Shown here: piece by piece, positions 32,700-45,099 of the stretch
How positions within the stretch are numbered: the stretch's first letter is position 1
Layout: each line of letters starts with the position of its first letter
Origin: Desmodus rotundus
Lineage: Eukaryota; Chordata; Mammalia; Chiroptera; Phyllostomidae
Direction: 5' to 3'
Length of the DNA: 64,000 nucleotides
NCBI RefSeq assembly: GCF_022682495.2
Contig: NC_071397.1
Location: 11,189,082 to 11,253,081, forward strand
The notes under the pieces: model-generated
What the model saw: only the letters and a program-made list of their open reading frames with translations
What the model was told of the DNA's origin: nothing
Database searches by the model: none
Position numbers and translations under genes: made by a program

Positions 32700-33700
32700 C
32701 AGAAGACGTCGCGATTCCCAAAGACACTCCTGAAAGGTAACGTTCTGCTCCCCCAAATCTGCTTTTGCACAAAAGAAGTGCAGAGCGGGCATTTCTGAGT
32801 CTGCGCGTGGCCAGCCCTTCGAATGTCCAGAGCGGGGCTGGGGGCTGGGTAGAGTGTGCGTGAGGTGTGCTCTGTTCTCCTGCCACCTCCACCCTCCCTC
32901 CGGACCTGGGCGCCCTTTGGTGCCGCTGCTGGTCATGAGTGAAGGAGGCAGCGGGAGCACAGACACATGACAGGGGAGGGGCAGGGGGGGAAGCAAGCTG
33001 GCTTGAGAACGGCAGGCAGTCCTCTCTGGGCCCAGGAGCCGGTGTGAAAAGCCTCTGTCCAAACACTCAGAACCCTAACCTTTTACAATCCTTCTGCGGG
33101 GCCAGGGGGAAGCAACACTTTAGCAGGTACTGAACTGCCACCAAGCTGCTACAGAACCAGAAGCTCCGGGTCAAGTTTCTTAATAAAACTCTGAGGCCGG
33201 TGGTTGCATTTAAATAGTTCGCAGCACAGCTGAGGACTGTGCAAGGTCACCAGCTGGTCCCATAAAACCTGGATGAGGGTTATAGTCCTGGGTGGGTGGG
33301 GGAAACCCCCCAACAACCCTGAGATGGGAAGAAGAAATCAAGAGGAGGAGGAAAACCTGTTTGAGGTGCAAGTGGCAGGTCGGAGGGGGGCTGTGCAGCC
33401 GGAATGGCAGTGTGGCCGTGGGGACTCACAGAAGTTCTAGGGCAGGGCTGGCTGGGACACCCAGATTTAACAAGAACTGAGAAAATTAAAGTGAGCAAGG
33501 GTCACGAAGTCACTTATTCCGGAGTGAAGTGTCAAACAGCACATGGCTGGGATCATTTGGCTCAGAGGGTCCCAACACTGTCCCGAGGAGAGACTGAGAG
33601 CACAGCCTGGGTCAGGGCCGTTCCACGTGGCCACAGATGCTCTCTCCTCTGGAGGAACCCTTTTTTAAACAAGCGCCATTAGGTGGAAGGGGACCGTCTC
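32700..33700. other. unique sequence
   Basis: No repeat or gene recognised. Frames on both strands at 32631-33066 overlap and lack domains. Confidence 0.4.
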
Positions 33701-33714
33701 AGTGGAACACTGGA

Positions 33715-33845
33715 AATGACGCCGGTCGTGCTGTCGGAAGACCTGGCTTCTATTCCCGTGCAGCACTTAACTAGACCTCCGCACGCAACTTAACCCCTTA
33801 GAGCCTCTGGTTTGCTTAGCCAACGCAGTGTGTGCGATCATGCAG
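33715..33845 (+). mobile_element. MIR SINE fragment
   Basis: 'gaagacctggcttctattcccgtgcagcacttaactagacctccgcacgcaacttaaccccttagagcctctgg': MIR 5' and middle part. Confidence 0.6.
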
Positions 33846-33959
33846 GACAGAGAGCTTCGACATTGGGAAGACACTGAGTTAGCCACTTAGATTTAGAGTG
33901 ATGGAAGTAAAAGCTATTCACAGAGCCTTGGTAGATCGACTGCCCAGTGGCCACACATT

Positions 33960-34455
33960 GTCACTCTTCCCTGTCTGCAGCCTTCGTGGTGACGCTTTGC
34001 AGTTCCTCTCAGAAAGAGGCCGAGCCTACTTTCCCACCCCTCACGTCCGGGCAGGCCTTCTGATCTGTTTTGGCCAATAGAACGTGGCAGAAACGACACT
34101 GGCCAGGCCTGAGCCCTGGTGCGCTTCCTTGAACTCCCGGAGCCTCGCCGGCATGTCTCAGTGATTGACCTTGGGCTGGAGGGGGAGACCACGCAGAGAA
34201 CAGCCCAGCTGTCTTAGCCATGGCCATTCTAAACCAGACACAGTCTCTTGTGCCCCAGTGTCCCACCAAAAACAGTGGAACGGTCTACCAACCCCCAGCA
34301 GGCTGTTGGTACTCTGGCAGAGACCGGAAGACCTCTGAACTCATCAGCAATAGCGAGCACTGATTGGTTTAAGGCACTAAGTTTTGGAGTGTTTATGGGG
34401 AAAGAGCTAACTGATTCAGAGCTTGTGGGGAAGTTTGCCAAAAATAAATTGGTCA
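33960..34455 (+). mobile_element. MaLR (MLT1-type) LTR
   Basis: 'cttctgatctgttttggccaatagaacgtggcagaaacgacactggcc' (34059-34104) and the terminus 'tgattggtttaaggcactaagttttggagtgtttatgggg' (34361-34400) are MLT1 landmarks in plus orientation and correct spacing. Confidence 0.7.
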
Positions 34456-34459
34456 GAAC

Positions 34460-36780
34460 TAATCATCAAGGTTGAGGTACGCACCTCCGACAACGGCAGT
34501 GTGCTGGCAACGGGTCACAGAGAGGGGCAGTCGGCAGGGGCTGTCCCGGGCCATGCTCGTGGGCTGGAGCATGGAATGGCACGTCAGACGTTGTGTCGTT
34601 CAGGTCTAGGTGGGCTTGCGGTAGTACAAGAATAACGTAATATTGGTTGGTGAGAGGCAATCTCTGAAAGGGAAACCAATGTTTATTTGAGGCTTATAAA
34701 AATATTGTTGTACCAAGTGAATTCTTTCTGTGGAATCTGTTAAACTAATATGCAGCATTGTAAATATAATAGTTTGAAGTCAGAATCCCCATTCTTGATA
34801 TACAGATTTACCAAATTAACATCCTTCTTGCAAAGACAAAGAAACTTCCGAGAGTGGGTTCAAATGTCACGTGTCACCGCCAGTGCAGCCTTGGCTGTGG
34901 GGCACCCGGGACCTCAGTGGGGGCTGACGCACAGAAAGAAGAAACCCACAAATGCGTGGTGTTGGAGTTAGCATCAGTACAGAGAGCACAGGGCTGTTCC
35001 CATGGAAGATGGGCACTGAAGTCACAGGGCTCCAAGGGGGTCCAGGGGGACACAGGGCTCTCGTCTGGGGTGTCTGCACACAGGTCCAAGCTGCTGAGCG
35101 GAACCTAGCAGGAGCCTCTGCAGAGGCCACGGTCAGGAAGCTGGCTCTGTGGGATGGGCCCTCCCCCACCACACTGAAGCTGTGTCTCAATCAGGGAGCA
35201 AAGGGGGAGGAAGCAAGCGAGAGCGGCCTGGAGGAAGTGGGAGGTAGGTGTGAAAGGCTGGGCCCTTATGTCATGCCAGTGGACTGAAAAGGACACCCAG
35301 GAAGCCAAGGCAGCAGGTGGAGTCCTTTAGCACTGATGGGGATGGGTGCCATGCCAGGCTTGGTGGGGCCTGGGCCAGGGCTGGGCGATGACCATAGGTT
35401 GGTGGCTCTGCGTGCCTTTAGAAGCCTGCGGTGACCATGGATGGTCAACAGAGAGGATTTGAGCCATCACATCCTTCCGTGCAAGTGGTGGATGTTGCCG
35501 TGGCCTTTCCAAAACATGGAGCACCAGGGGGTCAATGCCCAAGAACTGGAATCCCCTCCCCCAAAGACCTAGAGCACTGGGATGGTGGAGAATGTGTGTG
35601 GAGGGAGAAGCAGGCTCCTGTGGCTGAGAGGACACCGCCTCCGGGGCATCTTGGAAAGTGCTGATGGGCTCTTACTGTGTCTAAGGCTCCCTCCTGCTCT
35701 AAACTTCAGCGATCCTGTGATTTCATGACAGATTCAAAGAGACCAGTTAGGTCGCCCCTCATGTTCATTTTCCCCAGTACAGAACCAAACTGGCCCTTAA
35801 TTTAAATGAAACACAGTTCTCTCTGAAGATACTGGTTCTGCAGGTTTTGGGCTGAAGTTATGGCTGATTCTGGAACTGAAAGGCTCCAGACTTGCCGTCC
35901 AGGGGAAGTAACTTGTCCTGCGGTGCTTTTTCCACAGGAGGGAGGACAGCGTTTGTACTCATTGCTGACTCAGCGGCACCGTTCCACCCCCTCGGCATGC
36001 CAGGCTCCGATTCCTCCAGGGATGCGGTGACTTTGTGCGAACCAGAGACAGGTAACCTCTCAGGGCAGAAGGATTACAAAGAAGTGCCTCCTCCAGGCAG
36101 AGAAGTGAGAAACAGTGCTCCCTCTGAGTGGACCTTGCTCTTGGCTGACACAGCACGCAGGCTTGGCGAGTGCAGCCCCGGCTGGAAGAAGGCCCCCACG
36201 TGTGTGCCCTGGCCCCGTGCCTGTGTGCAGGGGCAGGCTGTGCAGGTCACTAGAGCTAAACAGCCTGACACCTTGTTCCAAGGGGCCTGTGCCCACTTAG
36301 GACAGGACAGTAGGGGTCAGACTGGATGGCAAGGAGCTCTGAAGAGATTGGCAGTGGGGGGCAGGGGATGGAATGTGAAGACACCAGGAAAGGCCTCCTT
36401 CAAAGGCAGCCATTCTCCTGTCCTGCTGGACCTCTTTGAACTTCTTGCCCCTCGCTCATTAAGTGCCTGGGGGGACCCAGGTGAGCTGTAGGAAACCCTT
36501 GTCTTTTGCCACCAGCTGGACCAAGGTGGTTATTTTCTGTAGGACAATTGTGGGCAATGAACAGAAACAAGGCCAGTGGGCGAGTCAGGTTCTATAAAAA
36601 CACATGTGAGCAGTGCACACTTCCATGACGCAGGCTCACGGAGGTGACAAACCAAGTGTGTGTGACGCGTCCCGTGCAGGCGTGTGTGCGTCCCTCCGAG
36701 ACGTGGGGGCGGCGCGGGTCAGCACAGACTAGTCAAGACAAGTTTCGCTTCCCTCTGGCCTGTCTCCGGAGCCTGCTGGC
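34460..36780. other. unique sequence
   Basis: No gene or dispersed repeat recognised. The 199-residue frame at 35892-36491 has no recognisable domain, and a minus-strand frame overlaps it. Confidence 0.4.
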
Positions 36781-38120
36781 GCGTGAGTGATTCTACTGTT
36801 TCTTGCTTCTCAGCAGCAGTGACATCACCACTTAATAAGTCAGGGAATCACAACCACATTTCAAAGAATCATTCAGTTTTCTCATTAAGATTCTATAGGA
36901 ATTTTTCCCCCCACAGCATCGGCCTTGCCAAAACAATGTTAAAAATAGACCTGGTAATACTTTTCACATTTGTAGGCAGTCGTGAATGTTTAACGGCGTG
37001 TACGTCCGTCCAGCAGACGCACACAGCTTTCGAATTAGGCACTGAAATTCACAGAGTAACATAGAGGACATGTATTTGCCAGAAGGATTTTTTTTTTTTT
37101 TTAATGAAGCAAAAAACAATACTTCGGCACGATTTATTTAGGGGAAGCAAATCCTGTTTGCCCCTTCATTTTCTCATCGGAAAGTATTCAATGCATAGAA
37201 TATTTGGGGGTAAAAATACGTGCATGAAAAAATTGAAAATTGGTTAAGTCTGGGTATTTCGACTCAGTCAGCTCCTATGGTGAATCTCCCCAACTCAAGG
37301 GCCTGAATTCTAAGTTTGGAGTTAACTCTGCCATGGGTGGCCGTCCCCACTTGCCTGGGCCTGCAGTGGTGGGCTCCGCAGGGAAGTGCTCGGGGGCACA
37401 AGCCTCTCTGCTGAGAAAATGCACTGGGTCTCACAGCCTGGCCTTTCTCAGGCAGCTCAGATAAGGCCTCCAGAGGCTGATACGCTACCTAAAAAGAGGT
37501 AAAACTTAATTATGGTGATTAAAAAACGTAAGTACCACACATTAGTAACTTTATTTGGGGAGTGTCTGTAGTGCATTCCAAATAAACCACTGGCTGCCAG
37601 CTAAAAATCCCTGCCCTGATCGGCCTGTGACGAGCCTTCTACTGTCAGGCCCAAGTGACACGTCGGACATGTAGAGAATGCGCCTTGTGCATTTGGAGGA
37701 TGGCCGTGTGGCTGTGAACTAATCAATAGATGATAAAGAATTGATGGGTTCGTAAATTCAGTTCTTAAATGTAACTGTAACTTTCTAATTAGGCTTGGCT
37801 GGAACTTTTTAATCGCCAGAAATGCATCTACAAATGGAATTTTTCTTGCTCTTTTGGGCGCTCATGTAGGTGGAGATTAACCCTCTTCTTCCTCCCGGCC
37901 CTAAACATTATTTTGACCAAAATGTTTAAGTCAGGGGTTTCATGTAGACACAGCCTAAATGAGTCATTAAGAATTTTATTGGTTAAAGTAGGCATATTTT
38001 TTTCCTAGTAGACATAATGACATAACAGTAATAAAAATGTAATATTCAAGTAATTGCTGTAATGTAATTACAGTTTGGTCATAAAGTAAGATTAGAGGTC
38101 TGGGATGGCTGTTTTGTGGG
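36781..38120. other. AT-rich non-repetitive stretch, candidate conserved non-coding DNA
   Basis: No transposon is recognised over 1.3 kb. Homeodomain-type TAATTA/TAATTG cores are frequent, for example at 37507, 37787 and 38051-38070. The near-palindrome CTGTAATGTAATTACAG lies at 38057-38073. The texture resembles vertebrate enhancer-type conserved elements, but conservation cannot be judged from one sequence. Confidence 0.3.
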
Positions 38121-38785
38121 TGTGTATTTTAACGTCTGAATGGAGTCTCTGAGGTGCCTGTCCTGTCTCCCCGGCTGCTGGTGCTGTTCGTCCCTCACGT
38201 ACACAGGTGGCCAGGAGCCCAGCTGAGCCAGCGATACCTAGGCGTCCTGTTTACCCCGTCTGCCCTCTCTGGACACTGGCGTCCTGCCTGCCTCAGATAC
38301 CGCACCATCGCAGCAGTGAAAACAGCGGCTCTGCTCTTCCATAGACAACGAAAGGGGGAGTAAGGAAGGCCAGAATCCTCACTAGGGAAGAGACCAGATG
38401 GAGTTCGGGTGCCAGCGGGAGCAGCGACCTCTGCCCACAGGTGCTCGGAGCTCTGCCCCAGAGCACTGGCTGTGCCGCAGGGGTCTGGCTTTGGGAGGGG
38501 ACAACAGTTTCCAGATTGAGTCTGAACGAAAATAGCTGGATTAGGCATTTCCCCAAAGTATATTTTATCAAAGGCTGTGTCACCCGTGGAAGTCTTTTTT
38601 GGACTATTATAAACGTCTATCTGCGTTTTAAAAGTGAATATGGAACTTAAGCAGAAGAAGTGCTTAAGCAGTTGTGAACCAAAACAACAAAAACATTTTA
38701 ATTAACAATATTTACAGTGAATAATTCTAAGAGGACTTTTTCTGTTACTAGTTTTCCTTTGTAATTAATAAGTAATTTGTGGGGA
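38121..38785. other. unique sequence
   Basis: Nothing recognised. Confidence 0.35.
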
Positions 38786-38789
38786 TATA

Positions 38790-39245
38790 ATTTGAGAGTA
38801 AATATCCACTCCTTATCAGTCTTTCTCCTGTTGGTGACCTTTTAATACCACGATTTGTTACCATCCATATTTATTAGCTGTCATTCTATGGCAAAGAAGA
38901 ACTATCACTTTCTCCTCTGTTTATTCCCTTATTCATGTTGTGTGGACTGAAGGATGTGTGTTTCATTCTGTGGGTGAAATGAAATACATTACCCATTACC
39001 ATCATGATTTATACTCACACTGCCCCGTTGGGATCTGGCCCGTTGGGAGCCTCTTCGGCCTTCCATTTTTGATATGTCCCCATGATTCTTTGATCAATTT
39101 CTTATTTCCTGGTGAAATAAGATGTTCCAGGCTCATTTTTCCAGGCGTTTTTCCCTGCCCCAGTCCTAGAACCAGCCATTTATCCAAGGAGCCCGAATGC
39201 CAGTGGAAAATGCTTAGAAGCTGAGATCTGGGTACTAGGTTTGAA
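38790..39245 (-). mobile_element. L1M 3' region fragment
   Basis: Antisense L1M order: 'tttctcctgttggtgacctttta', 'ttattcccttattcatgttgtgtggactgaaggatgtgtgtttcattctgtgggtgaaatg', 'gatgttccaggctcatttttccagg', 'cccagtcctagaaccagccatttatccaaggagccc', 'gagatctgggtactaggttt'. Confidence 0.75.
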
Positions 39246-40470
39246 AGAGCATCAGTGTTTCAATGTGTAAAATTTGTTTCCAGAGTGACTGGTCAGTTTT
39301 GGAAGAATTCAGAGGGTCTTAGCAAGAGCTGGGCATGTGCCAGAGGTGAAGGATTCCGAAAGAGGTGGAAATTTAAGAAGCTGGCCCCCTCGCTTTCAAT
39401 AACACACATCTGTCTCACGGTTTCAGCTCATTGAGAAGACCCTTAGGCTTTTCTCTCTCTAAGCAAATACTGTTCTCGAAGCCCCTGATAGCTCTTGATG
39501 TCTGCTAACCCATGAATCAATCACACATCAACAATGTAAACTGTTCCACAAACTTAACTTCTTGCAAATACCTGTGACTTTAAATATCCATGGTCTCTGA
39601 ATGCCCTTCGTAGGCGTGTAAGTCACACACCTACAAAGGCCAGTTATGAACACAAGTAGCCACCTGCAGCGTGCCTGTGCCTCATCGTTCCTTCTTGCAC
39701 GCACCTCTGCAGACAGTGTGCAGAGTCTCATTCCAGACCTCGAGTCTGTGGTCTTGTTTTCCACAAGGGTGACAGCTGAGCCGAGGCCTCAGGGAGCTGG
39801 GAGAACCAACTACACTGAGCCAGAGGTGGCAGCAGCGGCCAGAGCCAAGGCCAGTCGGGTAGCATTTCTTCTTTTCCTTCACTCCTGAGTGAAGTCAAGG
39901 GAAAGCAAAGCTCGGGATTTGACAGATTCAGGAAAGTTGTCGGCTTTTACTTGGCATCTGCATTCCTACTGCTTGAGAAATGTTATTTTCCCCCCCCCTA
40001 AACTTCTTTCTCATTAATCTTGTGTTAAGAGTGGTCTAACCCTGTTAGTTGGGTAGGCTGCTTCTGTTCCAATTAGCATATATTTCCATAAGTGTTGAGT
40101 GGAGAAGGGGATGGAAGAGGCAGAATTTCTAAACTATTGACCTGGCGGGACTTGTAGGAAGGTGTGCCTGACATGAGTGTAATACAACAACTGAGAAAGC
40201 TCTAGTAGACAGTAAGTTATGGCTGGCTCTGATGATTTACGCCAAGCAGAATAGACTCTGATGGAAACATAAAATATTTCTAAGCTTACACTTTAGTCAC
40301 TCAATACACATAAAGCTCAATTTTCTTCCTTAAAAATAGATTTTTAGAGCACTGAGAATCTCCCAAGGAAACCAGGCTATTTCCTTTGTGTTCACCCACG
40401 CTACACATTTCAAGTTGAAGAGTTGAACATGCAATGGTATTCTCAAGTGAAAGGTCCTGTGTGATGCCCC
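39246..40470. other. unique sequence
   Basis: No gene or repeat recognised. Confidence 0.35.
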
Positions 40471-40475
40471 ATTTA

Positions 40476-40680
40476 AATATAAATCCTGGCCCTGGCTGGG
40501 TAGCTCAGTTGGTTAGTGCATCATCCCCAAGGTTGCAGGTTTGATCCTCGGGGCACTTTTAAGGAATCAACCAATGAATGCTTAAATTAGTGGAACCACA
40601 AATCGATTTCTCTCTCCCTCACATCAATAAATATAAAAAATTAAGTTTTGGAAGCAGACATCACAGTGAATATAAATCCT
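40476..40680 (+). mobile_element. VES-type SINE, internally deleted, with 12-bp target duplication
   Basis: The head 'ggccctggctgggtagctcagttggttagtgcatcatcc' is well preserved, then 'ggttgcaggtttgatcctcggggcac', then a jump (second box-like segment lost) to 'accacaaatcgatttctctctccctcacatcaataaatataaaaaa'. AATATAAATCCT flanks it at 40476-40487 and 40669-40680. Between the A-rich tail (ends about 40640) and the right duplication lie about 28 bp that are not SINE. Confidence 0.88.
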
Positions 40681-40689
40681 ACTATTATA

Positions 40690-41190
40690 TTATTAAGTGA
40701 CTTTCCACCAACAAGTTATAGGGGGAAGGTCAGAACAAGGCATCAATAGCCAAATTGTTTCATTGTTCAAGTATTGGCAAGCTGGCTGCCTAACCAGAAA
40801 ATGCAGGATTAAACCAAGGAAGCTTATTCCGAGAGCAGGTCTGACCCATCTATGATATGTATGACCAGGAGGTAAACAGGAAGTGCTGAGTTGGCTTGGT
40901 TTACTCCTACAGGCGCAGAGAGAAATAAAATCAGTGTTTACCAAATGGAAAAGCACAAGGTTGGTACAGAGAGGAACCTATTTTCATGCTTCTAAAAAGG
41001 TATTACAAATAATAAAGTTTCAAACCTATAATTAAAAACTATTTTAAAAATGCTTTGATTAGGTTCCCTTAAAAAAAATAGACACTCTAGGCTGAAATAA
41101 ATTTCTTAAAGGTCTGACTTCCACTTCCACTTGTTTCTCTAATCCATACCCTACAAATGCCCCTCTTAAATAAGACTTCAAAGGTAAACA
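40690..41190. other. unique sequence
   Basis: Nothing recognised. Confidence 0.35.
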
Positions 41191-41194
41191 GTGT

Positions 41195-41335
41195 GCCTTA
41201 GGGTCACTTAGCAGAAGTGCAACGTAATAGGTGGGGAATCCAAGGCCCCAAAGTTAAAGCAATTTCTCGAATGCCACACAGCCAGTTGGGGCGGGAGAAT
41301 TCATGACCCAAGTTACTCATGAGGCCGAAGTTACA
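41195..41335 (+). mobile_element. MIR SINE 3' fragment
   Basis: 'ggggaatccaaggccccaaagttaaagcaatttctcgaatgccacacagccagttggggcggg' is in the MIR order of its 3' half. Confidence 0.55.
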
Positions 41336-41985
41336 GACAGACTGAATTCTTAGCGCCAGACCTAAGGACACGAACCTTGTTGTGAGGGGGTTAAATGCAT
41401 GATTGGGCTAGTTTTGATCAGAAGCCAATATACTGGTCCTATGGGCCCGAAGTGAGTAGACTTGTCCCCTTGAGAAAGGCCAAGACCCTTTGCTCTTTTG
41501 ATGTCAATTGAACTTAAACGTGGGGTGATCTGCAGTTCTACTATTGTGAACCTGAGAAAGGAAAGGACTGAAAATGGTGATATGATCTAGGGAAGTAAGG
41601 AATAAATGAATAGAAATGAGGATAGATTGTTTTGGGCAAGAGTAATTCATAATATTTAAACCTAGTAGGGTTGTCTGAGGTCAATTAAACTTTAATAACC
41701 TAGATTTCAGACCAACATCAACACTCCAACCAGGAATAGCCCAAGAGAATGGGCAGAGTACAAGATCAGGTGACTCAAAAAGAACAGCTACACGAGGCCA
41801 ATAAACACACGAACTCTGCTTAGCATCAGTGGTATCCAAAAATGCAAATGAACGCGATAGTCAGGCTTTTCTTTAAACTGGAAAAAACAAAAAGGGGTGG
41901 TGTTACCCAGTGCCGGGGAAGGCAGAGGACCTGGCGTTCAAACACCGCTGACGAGCATGCAGAACAGCGGAGCCTGAGCAGAGGG
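41336..41985. other. unique sequence
   Basis: No gene recognised. The right end (from about 41850) may be faint L1. Confidence 0.3.
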
Positions 41986-41989
41986 CCAT

Positions 41990-42085
41990 CGGATGTGTGT
42001 CAGGTTTTTAAAATGAGAAATGACTTCGATGCAGCAATTCCAATTCTAGGAATTTACACTAAAGGAAATAAACGGAGATTCCGTG
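41990..42085 (+). mobile_element. L1 ORF2 3' fragment
   Basis: 'gatgcagcaattccaattctaggaatttacactaaaggaaataa' (42030-42073) is the L1 phrase around 'gacccagcaattccactcctaggtatttaccc'. Confidence 0.6.
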
Positions 42086-42089
42086 ACCA

Positions 42090-42575
42090 GTTTGGTGGTT
42101 TACAAATGGGCACAAATTCTCTGCTGCTCCTCTTATCAAGGAGTAGAGCCCACTTCCCTCCCCTCTGAATCTGGACGGCCTTGTGGCTGTCTTGGCTGCG
42201 TGGTAGAGCAGAGACGGTGCTGTGGGGCTCTGGGCCTGGCCTTGAGAGAATCGGCAGTTTCTGTTTCATCCCTGGTGGAAGTCAGGTGCCTTTTAGGTTC
42301 AACTACTCTGAAACCACTATGCTGGGAGGAAGCCAAAGCTTGTCACAAGCAAAAGCAGAGGTGCAGAGCACCGAGGCTCCAAATCTCCAACTTGATGAGC
42401 AGAGCCTGTGGATCCTTCCGGTCCAGCTCAGATGTGGTTGAGTAACTACCGGGTGTTGCCCGGTGGAGTCCAGTTCTGCTGAAATCCCTGACCCCAGAAC
42501 CACAAGAAGTTACACATCATTGTTTTAAGCCGCTAAGTTTTGGGATGGTTTGTTCTACAGCAAACGAAATGGCAG
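42090..42575 (+). mobile_element. MaLR (MLT1-type) LTR
   Basis: 'cttccctcccctctgaatctggacggccttgtggctgtcttgg' near the front and 'catcattgttttaagccgctaagttttgggatggtttgttctacagc' (42517-42562) at the end are MLT1 landmarks. Confidence 0.75.
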
Positions 42576-42919
42576 ACTCACCCCATCAGGAAAGGGACCA
42601 CACCAGCCAAGCTGTTTACTGGGTGCAAAGGGAATATGGAATGGCGAGTGGCAGATGACATTGTAAATGCCAGCCACGCCAGTTGCAGAAGTGACAACAG
42701 AAGTGGTTATGAGTATTTTTTCCCTTACGTTAATGTACAGCACATTTATTTAGATAGTAAACAATTCCTTATTTCTCCCCTCCTCCATTCTCCTGTTATC
42801 TAACATACAAGGTATTAACAGCGGCTAGCCATGCATCTCAGTATATAAGTTACAGGGTACCAAAGGGGGAGTACAACTCAGAGAAAAGAACAAACACCCC
42901 ACCGAAATGGATAATATCA

Positions 42920-43480
42920 TACTTTATATCTTCAGTTTTACACTTATAGAAAACTCAAAAATAAGGCAAAGTTCCCATATACCCTACCCAGTTTCTCCTA
43001 TTAATAATTTACATTAGCATGCAAATTACTACATTAGAATGTAAATAATTTACACTAGTATGAGGTACTGGCATTAGTATGGTACATTTGTCACAATGAA
43101 TGAACCAATTTTAATACATTATTATTCACTGAAGTCCATACTTTATTCAGATTTCCTTAGTTTTTACCCGATGTCCTTCTTCTGTTCCCGAACCCCATCG
43201 AGGACCCACATTACACTTATGTCACATCTCCGCGGGCTCCTCTGGGCTGTGATGGTCCCTCAGACTCCCCTTCCCAAGGTTTTTCATGACCTTGGCAGTT
43301 TTGAGGAGACCTGCTCAGGTAGTTTGTAGAATGTCTCATGACTGAGATCTGTTTGATGCCTTTCTCATGGGTGACCTCACCCATGGGAAATGGGTGTTGG
43401 TGAGGAAGACCACAAAGACATTTATCTCCTCTCTGGAGGGTAGGGTTAGCGTGCCTCAAGTGAGGTGGGAGCATTTTGCT
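42920..43480 (-). mobile_element. L1M 3' region fragment
   Basis: Antisense L1M: 'gtcacaatgaatgaaccaattttaatacattattattcactgaagtccata', 'cttagtttttacccgatgtccttcttctgttcccg', 'ctgtgatggtccctcagactccccttcccaaggtttttcatgaccttggcagttttgaggag' (43248-43310). Confidence 0.75.
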
Positions 43481-43484
43481 GTTG

Positions 43485-44065
43485 TCTTCCTTTGGAGGCA
43501 TCTTAAATGCAGTTAAAAGAGGATGCATGGGTGCCAAGCTGACAAAGGGCAGGCAGACTGTGATTGCGGGTGCTTTGTCAACTGGTGAAATGGAAATTGC
43601 CCCTCCAGCATCCCCTTCCCTATACGGTTGGGCAAGAGAAGAATATATGCCAGATTTGGAAGATGGGAGTGAAGCAGCTACTGGTTCATCGTGGTTGGGT
43701 GTCGTTACACGCACAGGTGTGCTGGCAGTTCTAGCTCGTCCTCACTTTCTGCTACGTCTTCCTGGCTGAAGACCCTGCTCACCAACAGTGGCTCCAGCTG
43801 ACCACCAGATGCGTAGTAAGAGACTACAGAGGTGGTGGTTGTGGCACAGAGCATGGCTTCCCTCCCCTGCAGCCTCTCTTGGCAGGTGGTCGTGCTTGGC
43901 TTCTCAAATTGATGGGTTGATGACTTTTTCTTGGATTCTTCAACCTTCCCAGCCCCTCCCATAACTAGGTAAGGTCTGACTCCTATAATAAAATCTTTAT
44001 CCCACGAAGTACAGTGGTTCTGACTCTGTGATTGAACTCTGACTGATACATCAAACTGTGAGAGA
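43485..44065 (+). mobile_element. LTR-type sequence (family unclear)
   Basis: The tail 'ctataataaaatctttatcccacgaagtacagtggttctgactctgtgattgaactctgactgatacat' (43983-44051) is the usual structure of a mammalian LTR end: AATAAA-type signal, then a '...ctgactgatac' terminus. The upstream boundary is not certain. Confidence 0.4.
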
Positions 44066-44119
44066 CTAATCTTTGACCCGAGAACAGCTATGACAGCTGG
44101 AGGAGATACGAAACCATTG

Positions 44120-44705
44120 TGGAACAGTCTATTGTACTGCTGTAACAAGTCACACAGATTCAGCAGCTTACACAACGCAAACACATCATCTTGCAGTGCT
44201 GATCGCCGGAGCCTGGTGTGGGTCTCACAGACTAAGGGCAAGGTGCTGGCCGGCTGTCTTCTTTTCCCAAGGTTGTAGGAGAGAACTGGTCTCCTGCTCG
44301 TTCAGATGGCGAGGAGTGTTCAGTTCCTTGTGGCTGTACAACCAAGGTCCCTGTTTTCTTGCTGGCTCTGAACTAAGAGCCATTTCAGAGGCCACCAAAT
44401 TCCTTGGCTCATGGCCCCCTTACCCCATCTGCAAAACCAACAATGTCAACTCCTTGCCAGGTCACATCTCTTGCCCACTTTTCTGCTTCCGTTTTCTGTT
44501 TTTAAAAGCTCGTGTGATTAGAAGGGGGCCTACCTGAATAATCGAGGGTAACCTCCCTATTTCACAGTCAGTTGATTAGTGACCTAAATCCATCTGCAAC
44601 TTTAATCCCCTGTTGTTATATAACGGAACATGGTCAGAGGCCCTCAGGATTTGGAGGTGGACATCTTTGGGAGGCACGTTGAATCTGAGGCATCAGAAAA
44701 AAAGC
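44120..44705 (-). mobile_element. MaLR (MLT1-type) LTR
   Basis: Antisense MLT1: 'tactgctgtaacaagtcacacag', 'cacaaattccttggctcatggcccccttaccccatctgcaaaacc', 'gctcgtgtgattagaagggggcctacctgaataatcgagggtaacctccctatttcacagtcagttgattag' and the end 'gacatctttgggaggcacg'. Nearly full-length. Confidence 0.8.
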
Positions 44706-45095
44706 CAGCGTGGTCAGGAGTTGAGAGACCAAGAAATTGAAGAGAAGAAATTCATTCCCCACCCTCAGGGAATTTGCCAATAAGTTGTGAGAGGAAGAGA
44801 AGCCCGGCGGAAAACAGTGCTCTGCAGCTCACGCTGTCAGACTGGGCTGGGGCAGTGGAGGCTGGAGCTCGGGGCGCCCTGGGCAGCCGAGGGACCAGCG
44901 CTCAGAGCAGAGTGAACTGCGGGGCAGCGAGCCTGTAATTCTGCATGCAGTCTCATTCCCCCTCGAGTATATGTCAGCTCCAAAGCTGCACACGTGTGGG
45001 GTGAGAGCGGCATCCGGGAGGTTAAAGAGGGAGAAGAAATTTCATCAATCTCGAGTGGGTAGGGGAGTCGGAGGCTAGATTTCAGGGATCACTGA
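44706..45095. other. unique sequence
   Basis: A GC-rich patch at 44800-44930. Nothing recognised. Confidence 0.35.
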
Positions 45096-45099
45096 GATG

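Noticed and set aside
36640..36710. GT-rich 'gtgtgtgtgacgcg...gtgtgtgcg' as a microsatellite
   Set aside because: Too few uninterrupted units to count as a simple repeat.
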